The notes beneath the pieces are model-generated. The model did not search any database and was not told the DNA's origin. It saw only the letters and a list, made by a program, of their open reading frames with translations. Shown in pieces: positions 12,590-18,725 of a stretch of 25,422 nucleotides of DNA (position 1 is the first letter of the stretch; each line of letters begins with the position of its first letter). The position numbers were made by a program, and so were the translations under genes. Origin of the DNA: a virus; IMG/VR virus record IMGVR_UViG_3300010354_000579, positions 1 through 25,422 of that record; one strand, given 5' to 3'.

Positions 12590-13315
12590 ATGCAACTCAA
12601 GATGACGAAGGACCGTAAGACGGCCAACGCTGTGAATGCGGCGGGAACCCTGGCAGCCATGCCGAACACCTTCGGACTCCCGGCGGGAAGCGAGTATTCA
12701 TGCGGCGGGATGACGGAGGTCTGCGGCGAGGTCTGCTATGCAGATCGAATCGAAGACGTGTTCCCCTCAGTGCGACGGCTTGTCATGCACAACTGGGAAC
12801 TTCTGAAAGATGCAAGCCAGGACGAGGCGGCTCGGCTTCTGGACGGAATGCTCGAAGACTTCGAGCGTCAGTGCGACAAGCGCGGCGCGGAGAAGATTTT
12901 CCGCATTCACTGGGACGGTGACTTCTTCTCGGAGGACTACGTACGGGCGTGGATCCGAGTGATCCAGAAGTATGGCCAGGTCCAGTTCTGGGCATACACC
13001 CGGCAGGCTTTCGCTGTTCGACTCCTGGCTAATGCGAATCTTCCGAATCTCGGCCTGTACTTCAGTGCCGACCGGGCGAATATTCGTGTTGCGGAGGCCA
13101 TGCGGAAGACCTACGGCGTGCGGCTCGCCCTGCTCGGTAATACTTTCCAGGAAGGCCAGGAAGTGATGAAGTCGATTACCGGCAAGCCGGGTGGCAAGTG
13201 CCCGGAGAACGCCGGTAGGCTCCCGCTCATCTCCAAGGACGGCTCGGCGTGCAAGCGCTGCGCTCTGTGCATCACCGGGAAGGCCGACGTGGTCTTCTCT
13301 GCTAGCAAGTCATAG
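12590..13315 (+). CDS. GP88-family phage protein
   Basis: The 241-residue protein matches the GP88 family (Pfam 'Gene product 88'), named after mycobacteriophage proteins. Diagnostic segments are CGGMTEVCGEVCYAD (Cys38, 45 and 49), FRIHWDGDFFSEDYVRAW, and a C-terminal cluster Cys204, 221, 224 and 227 (CPENAGR ... CKRCALC). The N-terminal three-Cys motif suggests a metal or Fe-S site, and the whole resembles a TIM-barrel SAM-type fold, but the function is unproven. It has its own promoter and strong ribosome-binding site. Confidence 0.88.
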   Translation: MQLKMTKDRKTANAVNAAGTLAAMPNTFGLPAGSEYSCGGMTEVCGEVCYADRIEDVFPSVRRLVMHNWELLKDASQDEAARLLDGMLEDFERQCDKRGAEKIFRIHWDGDFFSEDYVRAWIRVIQKYGQVQFWAYTRQAFAVRLLANANLPNLGLYFSADRANIRVAEAMRKTYGVRLALLGNTFQEGQEVMKSITGKPGGKCPENAGRLPLISKDGSACKRCALCITGKADVVFSASKS

Positions 13316-13333
13316 TGACGAAAGGACAACGGC

Positions 13334-13453
13334 ATGCCTATCTACATCGAAGCAGAAGAGCCAGACGGCACGGCCTACCGGTGGGTGACCGACTCGGACT
13401 CGCTAGACCGGATCATTGAGATGCTGGGAGAACCGGAAACAATCCGATGCTAG
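13334..13453 (+). CDS. 39-residue hypothetical protein
   Basis: ATG 13334, preceded by GAAAGGA, gives MPIYIEAEEPDGTAYRWVTD and an acidic helical end. It follows GP88 by 18 nt and overlaps the next small gene by 7 nt (ATGCTAG). No family is recognised. Confidence 0.65.
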   Translation: MPIYIEAEEPDGTAYRWVTDSDSLDRIIEMLGEPETIRC

Positions 13454-13533
13454 AACTAGTTCTATTGATACTTCTCTGCGTGATCTCGTACAGGATTGAG
13501 TCACTCTCCAAGCCTCCTAAGAAAGAGAAGTGA
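13447..13533 (+). CDS. 28-residue membrane peptide
   Basis: ATG 13447 overlaps the end of the upstream gene. The product is one N-terminal helix (MLELVLLILLCVISY) followed by a basic tail (RIESLSKPPKKEK), typical of tiny phage membrane peptides. A hairpin of the dispersed repeat follows 6 nt after the stop. Confidence 0.58.
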   Translation: MLELVLLILLCVISYRIESLSKPPKKEK

Positions 13534-13538
13534 CGATC

Positions 13539-13582
13539 TTGCTATCAAGGAAAGGTGTGACTAGGCTCTTCCTTGATAGCAA
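13539..13582. repeat. dispersed repeat as a perfect inverted pair (hairpin)
   Basis: TTGCTATCAAGGAA (13539-13552) and TTCCTTGATAGCAA (13569-13582) are exact reverse complements around 16 nt. There is no T run after it. It lies at the end of the GP88 operon and just before the tRNA-like element, where a terminator or operator would be expected. Confidence 0.75.
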
Positions 13583-13636
13583 CAACTGAATACGTCCTGC
13601 GTTAAGAGTGTCCAGGGAGGCAGCACGCAGGATCAC

Positions 13637-13718
13637 GGGGAGTATCGGCGCGGTCTTATAAGCCGTGGATCAAAATGCCGTAGCCTGGGCCACGCGGGTT
13701 CGAATCCCGCCTCCCCGA
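13637..13718 (+). tRNA. tRNA-like element with intact acceptor and T arms
   Basis: CGGGGAG (from 13637) pairs perfectly with CTCCCCG (13711-13717, discriminator A), and GCGGG-TTCGAAT-CCCGC is a canonical T arm. The 5' half does not fit a normal cloverleaf. CGGC/GCCG could be a D stem. CTTATAA, flanked by GCGGT/GCCGT, could be an anticodon loop (TAT), but both cannot form, and about 27 nt precede the T arm. It may be a type II tRNA I fold wrongly, a decayed tRNA, or a tRNA mimic. An 8-bp hairpin (TCCTGCGT/ACGCAGGA) lies just upstream. Confidence 0.45.
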
Positions 13719-13735
13719 CTCAGCACTCACAGAAC

Positions 13736-13765
13736 TTGACAAGGGCCTGAGACCCTCTCTATAAT
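13736..13765 (+). promoter_or_regulatory. consensus sigma70-type promoter
   Basis: TTGACA (13736-13741), an 18-nt spacer and TATAAT (13760-13765): both hexamers are perfect. It drives the gene at 13848. Confidence 0.88.
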
Positions 13766-13771
13766 GGGACT

Positions 13772-13819
13772 TGTCAGGCGGGGATATGCGACCAAGACGA
13801 CTCGCTTCCCCACCTGACA
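13772..13819 (+). promoter_or_regulatory. 5'-terminal mRNA stem-loop
   Basis: TGTCAGG-C-GGGGA (13772-13784) pairs with TCCCC-A-CCTGACA (13807-13819), 12 bp with one mismatch. It begins 7 nt after the -10, that is at about +1. It should cap the transcript end; a role in stability or control is inferred. Confidence 0.65.
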
Positions 13820-13847
13820 CCTAACAACAAACAGACGGGAGAAGGCA

Positions 13848-14342
13848 ATGGGCCTTGATATGTACCTGTACTACCGCAAGTCCGTGAGCGGCTACGAGTT
13901 CACGGGAAACTCCGACGAGTACCGCTCCTTGGTGGAGGCGGCTGGCCTTGGAGATATTGCTAGCAAGACTTCTCCGTACGCCACGGTTGAGGTTACGGCG
14001 ATCTACTGGCGCAAGGCCAACGCGATCCACGGTTGGTTCGTTCGGGAACTCGGCGGCGGCGTGGATGAGTGTCAGGAGATCCCGGTTCCTCGCAAGAAGT
14101 TGGTGGAACTGCGTGACCTCTGCTTCGAGGCACTCAGCGTTCCGGCGGGTAAGACGCTGGCCGACCACGCGCCTAGCGTTCTCCCCCCAGCCGATGGGTT
14201 CTTCTTCGGCTCCACGGCGATTGACGACTGGTACGTCAAGGATCTGGAGCACACGATGGAGGAGATCGACAGGCTCCTGAGCCTCATCCCCGACAACAAC
14301 GAGGGATGGGACTGGAACTTGTGCTACCGGGCTTCTTGGTAG
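13848..14342 (+). CDS. conserved phage hypothetical protein (MGLDMYLYxRK family)
   Basis: The 164-residue protein opens MGLDMYLYYRKSVSG and contains IYWRKANAIHGWFVREL, then DGFFFGSTAIDDWYVKDLEH. I recognise this combination from many phage and prophage hypotheticals, in which the YWRKANAIHxWFV segment is the most conserved. No experimental function is known to me. A GGGAGAAGG site precedes ATG 13848. The 3' end of the coding sequence contains the promoter of the next gene. Confidence 0.88.
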   Translation: MGLDMYLYYRKSVSGYEFTGNSDEYRSLVEAAGLGDIASKTSPYATVEVTAIYWRKANAIHGWFVRELGGGVDECQEIPVPRKKLVELRDLCFEALSVPAGKTLADHAPSVLPPADGFFFGSTAIDDWYVKDLEHTMEEIDRLLSLIPDNNEGWDWNLCYRASW

Positions 14343-14348
14343 TACACT
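14319..14348 (+). promoter_or_regulatory. promoter inside the end of the preceding gene
   Basis: TTGTGC (14319-14324), an 18-nt spacer and TACACT (14343-14348). The downstream stem-loop starts 6 nt later, matching the layout of other promoters here. Confidence 0.5.
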
Positions 14349-14353
14349 AGACG

Positions 14354-14397
14354 GCAGCGGCCCGGAAGGGGCGGGGAATCTCCGACCGGGCCGCTGC
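14354..14397 (+). promoter_or_regulatory. GC-rich hairpin in the leader or intergenic gap
   Basis: GCAGCGGCCCGG (14354-14365) pairs perfectly with CCGGGCCGCTGC (14386-14397). No T run follows. It could be a 5'-terminal leader hairpin for 14423, or a terminator of the GC-rich type for 13848. Confidence 0.6.
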
Positions 14398-14422
14398 TAC
14401 CAAGACAAGACGGAGGGACACC

Positions 14423-14821
14423 ATGAAGCGCATTGAGACCTACTACAACCTGCACAAGGGCTGCCTCTCGTTCCGCGAGATCGGAGGGCGCGTCCAGCAC
14501 GCGGAGGCAGTCCACCTAACTGACGTGAACTTCGCCGTGCAGCCAGCGGGGCGTCAGAAGGTGCTGTCGGAGAATCGAAAGAACGTCCACGCATTCGTTC
14601 GCGGCGAGCCTAACTTCATCGTTCGGCTCGGGGATGAGATCGCGGCGTCGTCGCTTGACTCCTGGCTTGCTATCAAGGGAGGAAGCATCTGGGAGAACGC
14701 GAGGCGCGTCACCTACAACCCGTACAGGTACGAGACCTTCGTTTACGAGGAGTCGGGAGAAGCCGTGCTCTTTGCGAACGAGGTCATCATCCTCGGCAAG
14801 AAGATCTGGGAGTTGGCATGA
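14423..14821 (+). CDS. conserved phage hypothetical protein with repeat insertion
   Basis: The 132-residue protein has the segments RKNVHAFVRGEPNFIVRL and ARRVTYNPYRYETFVYEE, which I associate with a recurrent actinobacterial phage family. Between them, WLAIKGGS is encoded by an exact copy of the dispersed repeat (14667-14680). GACGGAGGGACACC precedes the ATG. The stop overlaps the next start (ATGA). The function is unknown. Confidence 0.82.
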   Translation: MKRIETYYNLHKGCLSFREIGGRVQHAEAVHLTDVNFAVQPAGRQKVLSENRKNVHAFVRGEPNFIVRLGDEIAASSLDSWLAIKGGSIWENARRVTYNPYRYETFVYEESGEAVLFANEVIILGKKIWELA

Positions 14822-14955
14822 GCACGCCCTGGCATGACTACAAGCAACGGGCAGCAGAACTTGAGAACTGCGAATGGTGCGGTCAAGACCTAAGCGAACT
14901 CAAGTCACCCAACTGCCAAGAACTATGTATCGACTGCACAGGAGAGGGACTATGA
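14818..14955 (+). CDS. 45-residue zinc-ribbon peptide
   Basis: ATG 14818 overlaps the previous stop, and the gene ends in ATGA with the next. The product has CEWCGQDL and CIDCTGEG with an extra NCQEL Cys: a four-Cys zinc knuckle. The overlaps at both ends and the paired CxxC motifs support a real gene. The function is unknown. Confidence 0.78.
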   Translation: MSTPWHDYKQRAAELENCEWCGQDLSELKSPNCQELCIDCTGEGL

Positions 14956-15137
14956 ACAAGAACAAGTTCGCGTGCGACGCCTACGGATGCGACACCTCCG
15001 TGCGAGGCATGGAGATGTTCGACCAGGCGGGCTTCATACATCTGTACTGGATGGGGAAGTCGAAGTACTACTGCTCGTTCCGCTGCCTGGGATCCTCGCT
15101 GGAGTTGACAACGGCGAGCAGCCTCACTACTGTTTAG
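14952..15137 (+). CDS. 61-residue treble-clef-like zinc protein
   Basis: The product has CDAYGCDTSVRGMEMF and YYCSFRCLGSSLEL: Cx4C and CxxxC pairs, the same arrangement as in the gene at 11106. GGAGAGGG precedes the ATG, which overlaps the previous stop. This family is common in actinobacterial phages, with unknown function. Confidence 0.82.
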   Translation: MNKNKFACDAYGCDTSVRGMEMFDQAGFIHLYWMGKSKYYCSFRCLGSSLELTTASSLTTV

Positions 15138-15140
15138 ACC

Positions 15141-15232
15141 TGATCGGGACAGAGGCTCCCCCCGTGCCCATCCCGATCAATCGGCCCGCTGGAGTTCTCC
15201 CCCGTCCTCCGGCGGGCCGAACCCTTTTCTTG
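15141..15232 (+). terminator. two consecutive hairpins, the second an intrinsic terminator
   Basis: The first is TGATCGGGA (15141-15149) with TCCCGATCA (15171-15179). The second is a 14-bp stem (15181-15194 with 15207-15220) followed by ACCCTTTTCTT. The T run merges into an inverted repeat core, CTTGATAGCAAG (15229-15240). Confidence 0.8.
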
Positions 15233-15263
15233 ATAGCAAGAGGACGGCGTGCAAGTCATGCTC

Positions 15264-15269
15264 TATAAT
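15264..15269 (+). promoter_or_regulatory. -10 element of the 15305-16761 operon
   Basis: A perfect TATAAT lies 36 nt before ATG 15305, but no good -35 stands 16-18 nt upstream. A repeat copy (CTTGATAGCAAG, 15229-15240) ends 23 nt before it, where a regulator could act. Confidence 0.5.
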
Positions 15270-15304
15270 GAATCCACAAGCAGTCACAAAGACGGAGGGA
15301 AGAC

Positions 15305-15637
15305 ATGGCAGTCCACACATTCGAAGACCTGATGCAGCACGTTGGGCATGATGTCCATGTTTCGAGGTACATCAGTTTCAGCGAGGACGGCACGCAGGCA
15401 ACTGTGAACGTCGCAATAGAGTGCGAAACTTGCTACACAGTGCTCGTTGACTTCGAGAATCCAAACCGGGAAGGAAAGACCAAGAAGTTGGTCTGTTCTG
15501 CCTGCGGATCGGACGAAGTGTTTTATGATGCGTACGTCGGCGTGAATAACGACAATGACGTTCGTAGATTTGACGCGGTGTTCTGCGATAACTGCGGCGG
15601 GGAAACCAGCCTGAAGACGGAGGAGCAAGATGCCTAA
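15305..15637 (+). CDS. zinc-ribbon phage hypothetical protein
   Basis: The 110-residue protein has three CxxC motifs: CETCYTVLVDF, CSACGSDEVF and CDNCGGETS. The spacing suggests at least one zinc ribbon. GACGGAGGG precedes ATG 15305. It overlaps the next gene by 8 nt. No family is named with confidence. Confidence 0.8.
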   Translation: MAVHTFEDLMQHVGHDVHVSRYISFSEDGTQATVNVAIECETCYTVLVDFENPNREGKTKKLVCSACGSDEVFYDAYVGVNNDNDVRRFDAVFCDNCGGETSLKTEEQDA

Positions 15638-16241
15638 CTGGGTATTCAACAAGGTGTCGATCACAGGCGACGAGCACCTGATCGACAGCATCTTCAATAA
15701 CGTACAGAAAGATGATTCGGTGATCTCGTTCTGGAACATCAAGCAGCCAACCGGCGAGGAGTTCCAGAAGTATCAGGACTCGCTCGGCACGCCCGGAGTA
15801 ATGCCGTTCTGGTACGACTGGAACAACGAGAACTGGGGTACGAAGTGGGATGCGTCCAACGCCGAGTTGCTGCGCCGGGATATCGGCGTGGTGGAATACA
15901 GGTTCGACACGGCGTGGAGTCCACCGCTGCCCGTGCTTACACACCTGAGCGAGCAGTATCCCGGCGTGGAAGTAGTCCTAGACTGGGAGGAGGAGCAGGG
16001 CTTCGGAGGCCAGTTCCGATTCAGCAACGGCGAGGCAAACGAGGAGTCGTGGTATGACATTCCATACTCGCATGCGGAGATGGTGGAGCGCGGCAAGGTA
16101 GACGAGTGCCTTTGTTCGTGGGCTGATGATCCGTCAGACTTCTACAGTGACTGTCCCACGTCAGACTTCTTCTGGTACAAAGAGAAGAATGGGAACGAAG
16201 ATTTCCCAAGCGATGAACTAGAGATTGAGGTGGTGTCATGA
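15630..16241 (+). CDS. DUF1281/Api92-like ferredoxin-fold protein
   Basis: The 203-residue protein begins MPNWVFNKVSITGDEHLIDS and contains NWGTKWDASNAELL, FDTAWSPPLPVLTHLSEQYP and GFGGQFRFSNGE. That series is the signature of the Api92/YubB-like DUF1281 family, found on plasmids, prophages and phages. The fold is ferredoxin-like; the biochemical function is unknown. GACGGAGGA precedes ATG 15630, inside the preceding gene. The stop overlaps the next start. Confidence 0.88.
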   Translation: MPNWVFNKVSITGDEHLIDSIFNNVQKDDSVISFWNIKQPTGEEFQKYQDSLGTPGVMPFWYDWNNENWGTKWDASNAELLRRDIGVVEYRFDTAWSPPLPVLTHLSEQYPGVEVVLDWEEEQGFGGQFRFSNGEANEESWYDIPYSHAEMVERGKVDECLCSWADDPSDFYSDCPTSDFFWYKEKNGNEDFPSDELEIEVVS

Positions 16242-16477
16242 GTGACGGCGCGGTGCTGAGCATGTCTTACTTCGCTGCTGACGGTAACTACGGAGATGCG
16301 GCTGGCCTGACGGTGGTGGACACCACCAACTGGACGGATGCAGACTTCGGGATGCTTGACGGTGTTTCCGACTGGGACCGCCCGAAGGCGGCGCGGTTGA
16401 TCTCAGAGTGGGTGGAGAAGGGTCGCACGGACGAGTTCGACTCGTACTTCGCACGGCTGGGGATCGAACGGACATGA
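16238..16477 (+). CDS. conserved phage hypothetical protein (SYFAADGNYGDA family)
   Basis: The 79-residue protein contains SYFAADGNYGDAAGLTVVDT and SDWDRPKAARLISEW, a pattern I recall from actinobacterial phage hypotheticals near DUF1281-type genes. ATGA overlaps link it to both neighbours. The function is unknown. Confidence 0.82.
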   Translation: MSDGAVLSMSYFAADGNYGDAAGLTVVDTTNWTDADFGMLDGVSDWDRPKAARLISEWVEKGRTDEFDSYFARLGIERT

Positions 16478-16761
16478 CTCCCGGCGAGGCGAGCGATATC
16501 GCACAGCAGATAATCGACCTGAACAGGAAACTCCAGAAGGCGTACCCGTGTCCTGAATGCAAGGGGATGGGCGTGGAGACTGGAATGGATGAGTGGTACG
16601 GATGGCATCCATGCGAACCGTGCTTCGGATGCGGCTGGGTCATCCCAAGTGAGGATGTGTGGGACGTGTCCATAAGTCCTACCGACTTGGCTGCGATCTA
16701 CACAGCGCCGTCCTCGCTTGAACTTCCACACTTGATAGCAAAGTTGCCCGAGGAGGGCTGA
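16474..16761 (+). CDS. DnaJ-type zinc-knuckle phage protein
   Basis: ATG 16474 overlaps the previous stop. The 95-residue product has CPECKGMGVETG and CEPCFGCGW, close to the CxxCxGxG repeats of the DnaJ zinc domain, so it should bind one or two zinc ions. Near the end LIAK is encoded by an inverted core of the dispersed repeat (CTTGATAGCAAAG at 16733). It is the last gene of the operon, followed by a terminator. Confidence 0.8.
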   Translation: MTPGEASDIAQQIIDLNRKLQKAYPCPECKGMGVETGMDEWYGWHPCEPCFGCGWVIPSEDVWDVSISPTDLAAIYTAPSSLELPHLIAKLPEEG

Positions 16762-16776
16762 AACAACAATCAACAG

Positions 16777-16814
16777 AAGACGCCCTAGGCCAACAGGTCT
16801 AGGGCGTCTTTGCT
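16777..16814 (+). terminator. intrinsic terminator
   Basis: AAGACGCCCTAG (16777-16788) pairs perfectly with CTAGGGCGTCTT (16799-16810) around 10 nt, followed by TGCT. It lies 15 nt after the stop at 16761. The gap to 17027 also contains an AT palindrome, an inverted repeat core and a promoter. Confidence 0.82.
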
Positions 16815-16831
16815 GTCTGGCGGTGGGGGCT

Positions 16832-16853
16832 ACATAAAAAACGTTTTTTATGT
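16832..16853. repeat. AT palindrome, copy 1 (perfect)
   Basis: ACATAAAAAAC (16832-16842) and GTTTTTTATGT (16843-16853) form a perfect 22-nt palindrome flanked by G-rich (GGCGGTGGGGG) and C-rich (CCCTGCCACCGCC) DNA. An inverted repeat core (16896-16906) and then a promoter follow. Confidence 0.8.
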
Positions 16854-16955
16854 TCGCCCTGCCACCGCCGCCGCGACACGCTGGACACTTCTTTACTTGA
16901 TAGCAAAGTTCTGACTGGCACTCCGCCATCAACTTTGCGACACAATGACAAAGAT

Positions 16956-16984
16956 TTGACACTTGCTCTCTGTTGCTGTACGTT
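16956..16984 (+). promoter_or_regulatory. promoter of the MoxR/VWA operon
   Basis: TTGACA (16956-16961), a 17-nt spacer and TACGTT (16979-16984). A variant of the repeat core (CCTTGTTAGCAAG, about 16988-17000) lies just after the expected start of transcription. Confidence 0.7.
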
Positions 16985-17027
16985 CTTCCTTGTTAGCAAG
17001 TCCACGACAACAACAAGGGAGGATGAA

Positions 17028-17525
17028 GTGGACACGAAAGATCCGAACAAGCCCGTTCAGGGGATCGCCCTCTACGGTGAGTTCGTCCGTGACTCTGCGA
17101 CCACGCAGATCATCATCACGCCGCAAGGCTTCGATGAGGCAGGAAAGCCCGTTCATGCTTGCCTGATTCGTCGCACGGTTTCGGAACACACGCCGCGAAA
17201 GCAATGGCGTTTCGCTTGGCTTGAGACTGGCACCTCTGCTGGCAACATCGACAAGTGGGTTGCTGATGGCGCGTCCTTTGACGAGGCCAAGGAGACTTAC
17301 GCCGATTACTGCATGCGTCACGGGAGGTCGCTCTTTGACCAACTCCTGCGGGGCGGTTGGCAGATGCCCAACGACCCAATCTTGGTTGAGGTTTCTCGTG
17401 CAGACATGACCAAGATTCACGAGTGCGTCACGCCAACAAAGTTGCTCTATCGGATCAACGCCTGTCGGACTGCAAAGGGCTACCCGGCAGATGTCATTCG
17501 GACCACGGCTTCGGCCACGGTCTAG
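17028..17525 (+). CDS. hypothetical protein leading the MoxR/VWA operon
   Basis: I chose GTG 17028 because AAGGGAGG lies about 7 nt upstream; the frame extends further left only through non-start codons and the promoter. The 165-residue product has a beta-rich first half (QGIALYGEFVRDSATTQIII) and CRTAKGYPADVIRTT at the end. No family is recognised. Its TAG stop is directly followed by an exact repeat copy whose AAGGGAGG serves the ATPase gene, so the two are in one operon. Confidence 0.78.
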   Translation: MDTKDPNKPVQGIALYGEFVRDSATTQIIITPQGFDEAGKPVHACLIRRTVSEHTPRKQWRFAWLETGTSAGNIDKWVADGASFDEAKETYADYCMRHGRSLFDQLLRGGWQMPNDPILVEVSRADMTKIHECVTPTKLLYRINACRTAKGYPADVIRTTASATV

Positions 17526-17552
17526 TTGCTATCAAGGGAGGATGGGAAAGAC

Positions 17553-18599
17553 ATGCTTTCTGAACACTTTGAGAAGTTGGGCAGCCCGTCAGAAGCGCCG
17601 GTGCCCACGACCTACTGGCCGCACCTCGTGGATGTGCTGGCTCAGGTGAGCGATCCTGATATCGCTGCACGACTGTCGGCGCAGGTTCTGCCGCAGGGCC
17701 GCTTCATTGAGCGGTCCACCGGGCCACGCAAGGCACGGACTCCCCGTGCCACCGTCGTGGAGGTCATGGAGGACGGTGAGGGTGTCCACACCCGACCCAA
17801 CGGCTCCGCGTATCACTCGCGGCTGTGGGGCGAGCACTCCGATGTGCTGGCTCTCCGCAAGGCACGCGAGGCTACGTCGCAGGCGTTCAGCGAGGGCAAG
17901 GGTTCTCCGATGTTCTCGCTGCTCTACGGCGCACCGGGCTGTGGCAAGACCGCGCTTGTGGAGGCGGCGTTCGGGGACAGCCTGTTCACGATCCTTGGCA
18001 CGGGCGACACGGAGGTGGCCGACATGATCGGCGGCTACGTCCAGACCCCATCGGGCGGTTTCGAGTGGGTCGATGGTGACCTGATCCGCGCTGCGGAGAC
18101 TGGCGGCGTCTACTTCATCGACGAGATTGGCCTGATCGACCCCAAGGTGCTGTCGGTCGTGTACGGACTCATGGACGGGCGACGCGAGATCACGGTCACC
18201 GCCAACCCTGAGCGCGGCACGGTGAAGGCGCACCCCGACTTCTACGTCGTGGCTGCGACCAACCCGAACGCTCCCGGCGTTCGACTCAGCGAGGCGCTGC
18301 TCTCGCGCTTCACGTTGCAGGTCGAAATGACCACAGACTGGAATCTTGCGCGGAAGTTGGGCGTGGGCACCACGATGGTGACTGCTGCTCAGAACCTCGC
18401 CAAGAAGCAGGCAAGCCACGAGGTCTCGTGGGCACCGCAGATGCGCGAGTTGCTGGCCTTCCGCGATATCAGCGAGACCTTCGGCACGCAGTTCGCAATC
18501 TCAAACATCCTTGCCGCAGCGCCGGAAATGGACAGGGCCGTCGTGGCTGACGTTCTCTCCCGCGCTTTCGGTTCGGAGTGCAAGCCTGCCAAGATCTAA
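17553..18599 (+). CDS. MoxR-type AAA+ ATPase
   Basis: The 348-residue protein has a Walker A motif GAPGCGKT (126-133), Walker B VYFIDEIG (186-193) and sensor-1-like VVAATNPNAPG. ALLSRF gives the arginine-finger region, and a C-terminal lid segment follows. The wording of these motifs is that of the MoxR/CbbQ branch, whose members act as chaperones with VWA-domain partners. Such a partner follows directly at 18726. The N-terminal 100 residues are not recognised. ATG 17553 is preceded by AAGGGAGGAT from the repeat. A possible TTG start at 17526 would add MLSREDGKD, encoded by the repeat itself, and is less likely. Confidence 0.92.
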   Translation: MLSEHFEKLGSPSEAPVPTTYWPHLVDVLAQVSDPDIAARLSAQVLPQGRFIERSTGPRKARTPRATVVEVMEDGEGVHTRPNGSAYHSRLWGEHSDVLALRKAREATSQAFSEGKGSPMFSLLYGAPGCGKTALVEAAFGDSLFTILGTGDTEVADMIGGYVQTPSGGFEWVDGDLIRAAETGGVYFIDEIGLIDPKVLSVVYGLMDGRREITVTANPERGTVKAHPDFYVVAATNPNAPGVRLSEALLSRFTLQVEMTTDWNLARKLGVGTTMVTAAQNLAKKQASHEVSWAPQMRELLAFRDISETFGTQFAISNILAAAPEMDRAVVADVLSRAFGSECKPAKI

Positions 18600-18629
18600 A
18601 CCATCCTCCCCGGTCTTGGCGGTGGTGGG

Positions 18630-18651
18630 CGGGGGGCCATTCGGCCCCCCG
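18630..18651 (+). terminator. GC-rich hairpin after the ATPase gene
   Basis: CGGGGGGCC (18630-18638) pairs with GGCCCCCCG (18643-18651) around ATTC. There is no T run, so termination may be partial, allowing expression of the VWA gene. Confidence 0.6.
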
Positions 18652-18656
18652 TCTAC

Positions 18657-18683
18657 CTGATAGCAAGGGGAGTGTGCTAAGGT
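18657..18683 (+). promoter_or_regulatory. extended -10 promoter with an overlapping repeat core
   Basis: TGCTAAGGT (18675-18683) is a TGn-extended -10. CTGATAGCAAG (18657-18667), a one-mismatch inverted repeat core, occupies the -35 zone. A regulator bound there would block this promoter. Confidence 0.5.
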
Positions 18684-18725
18684 GTCAATACCTAGTCAGG
18701 GACGACAGGAAGAAGGGACAAGGAA

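Noticed and set aside
16288-16962. 224-residue minus-strand reading frame
   Set aside because: It covers two well-supported plus-strand genes linked by ATGA overlap, a terminator and an AT palindrome.
17526-17552. TTG start at 17526 adding MLSREDGKD to the ATPase
   Set aside because: The extension is encoded by the dispersed repeat, and the repeat's AAGGGAGG is well placed for ATG 17553.
17589-18419. Long minus-strand reading frame opposite the MoxR ATPase
   Set aside because: The plus strand encodes a complete AAA+ protein with all motifs; the antisense frame is low-complexity and has no ribosome-binding site.
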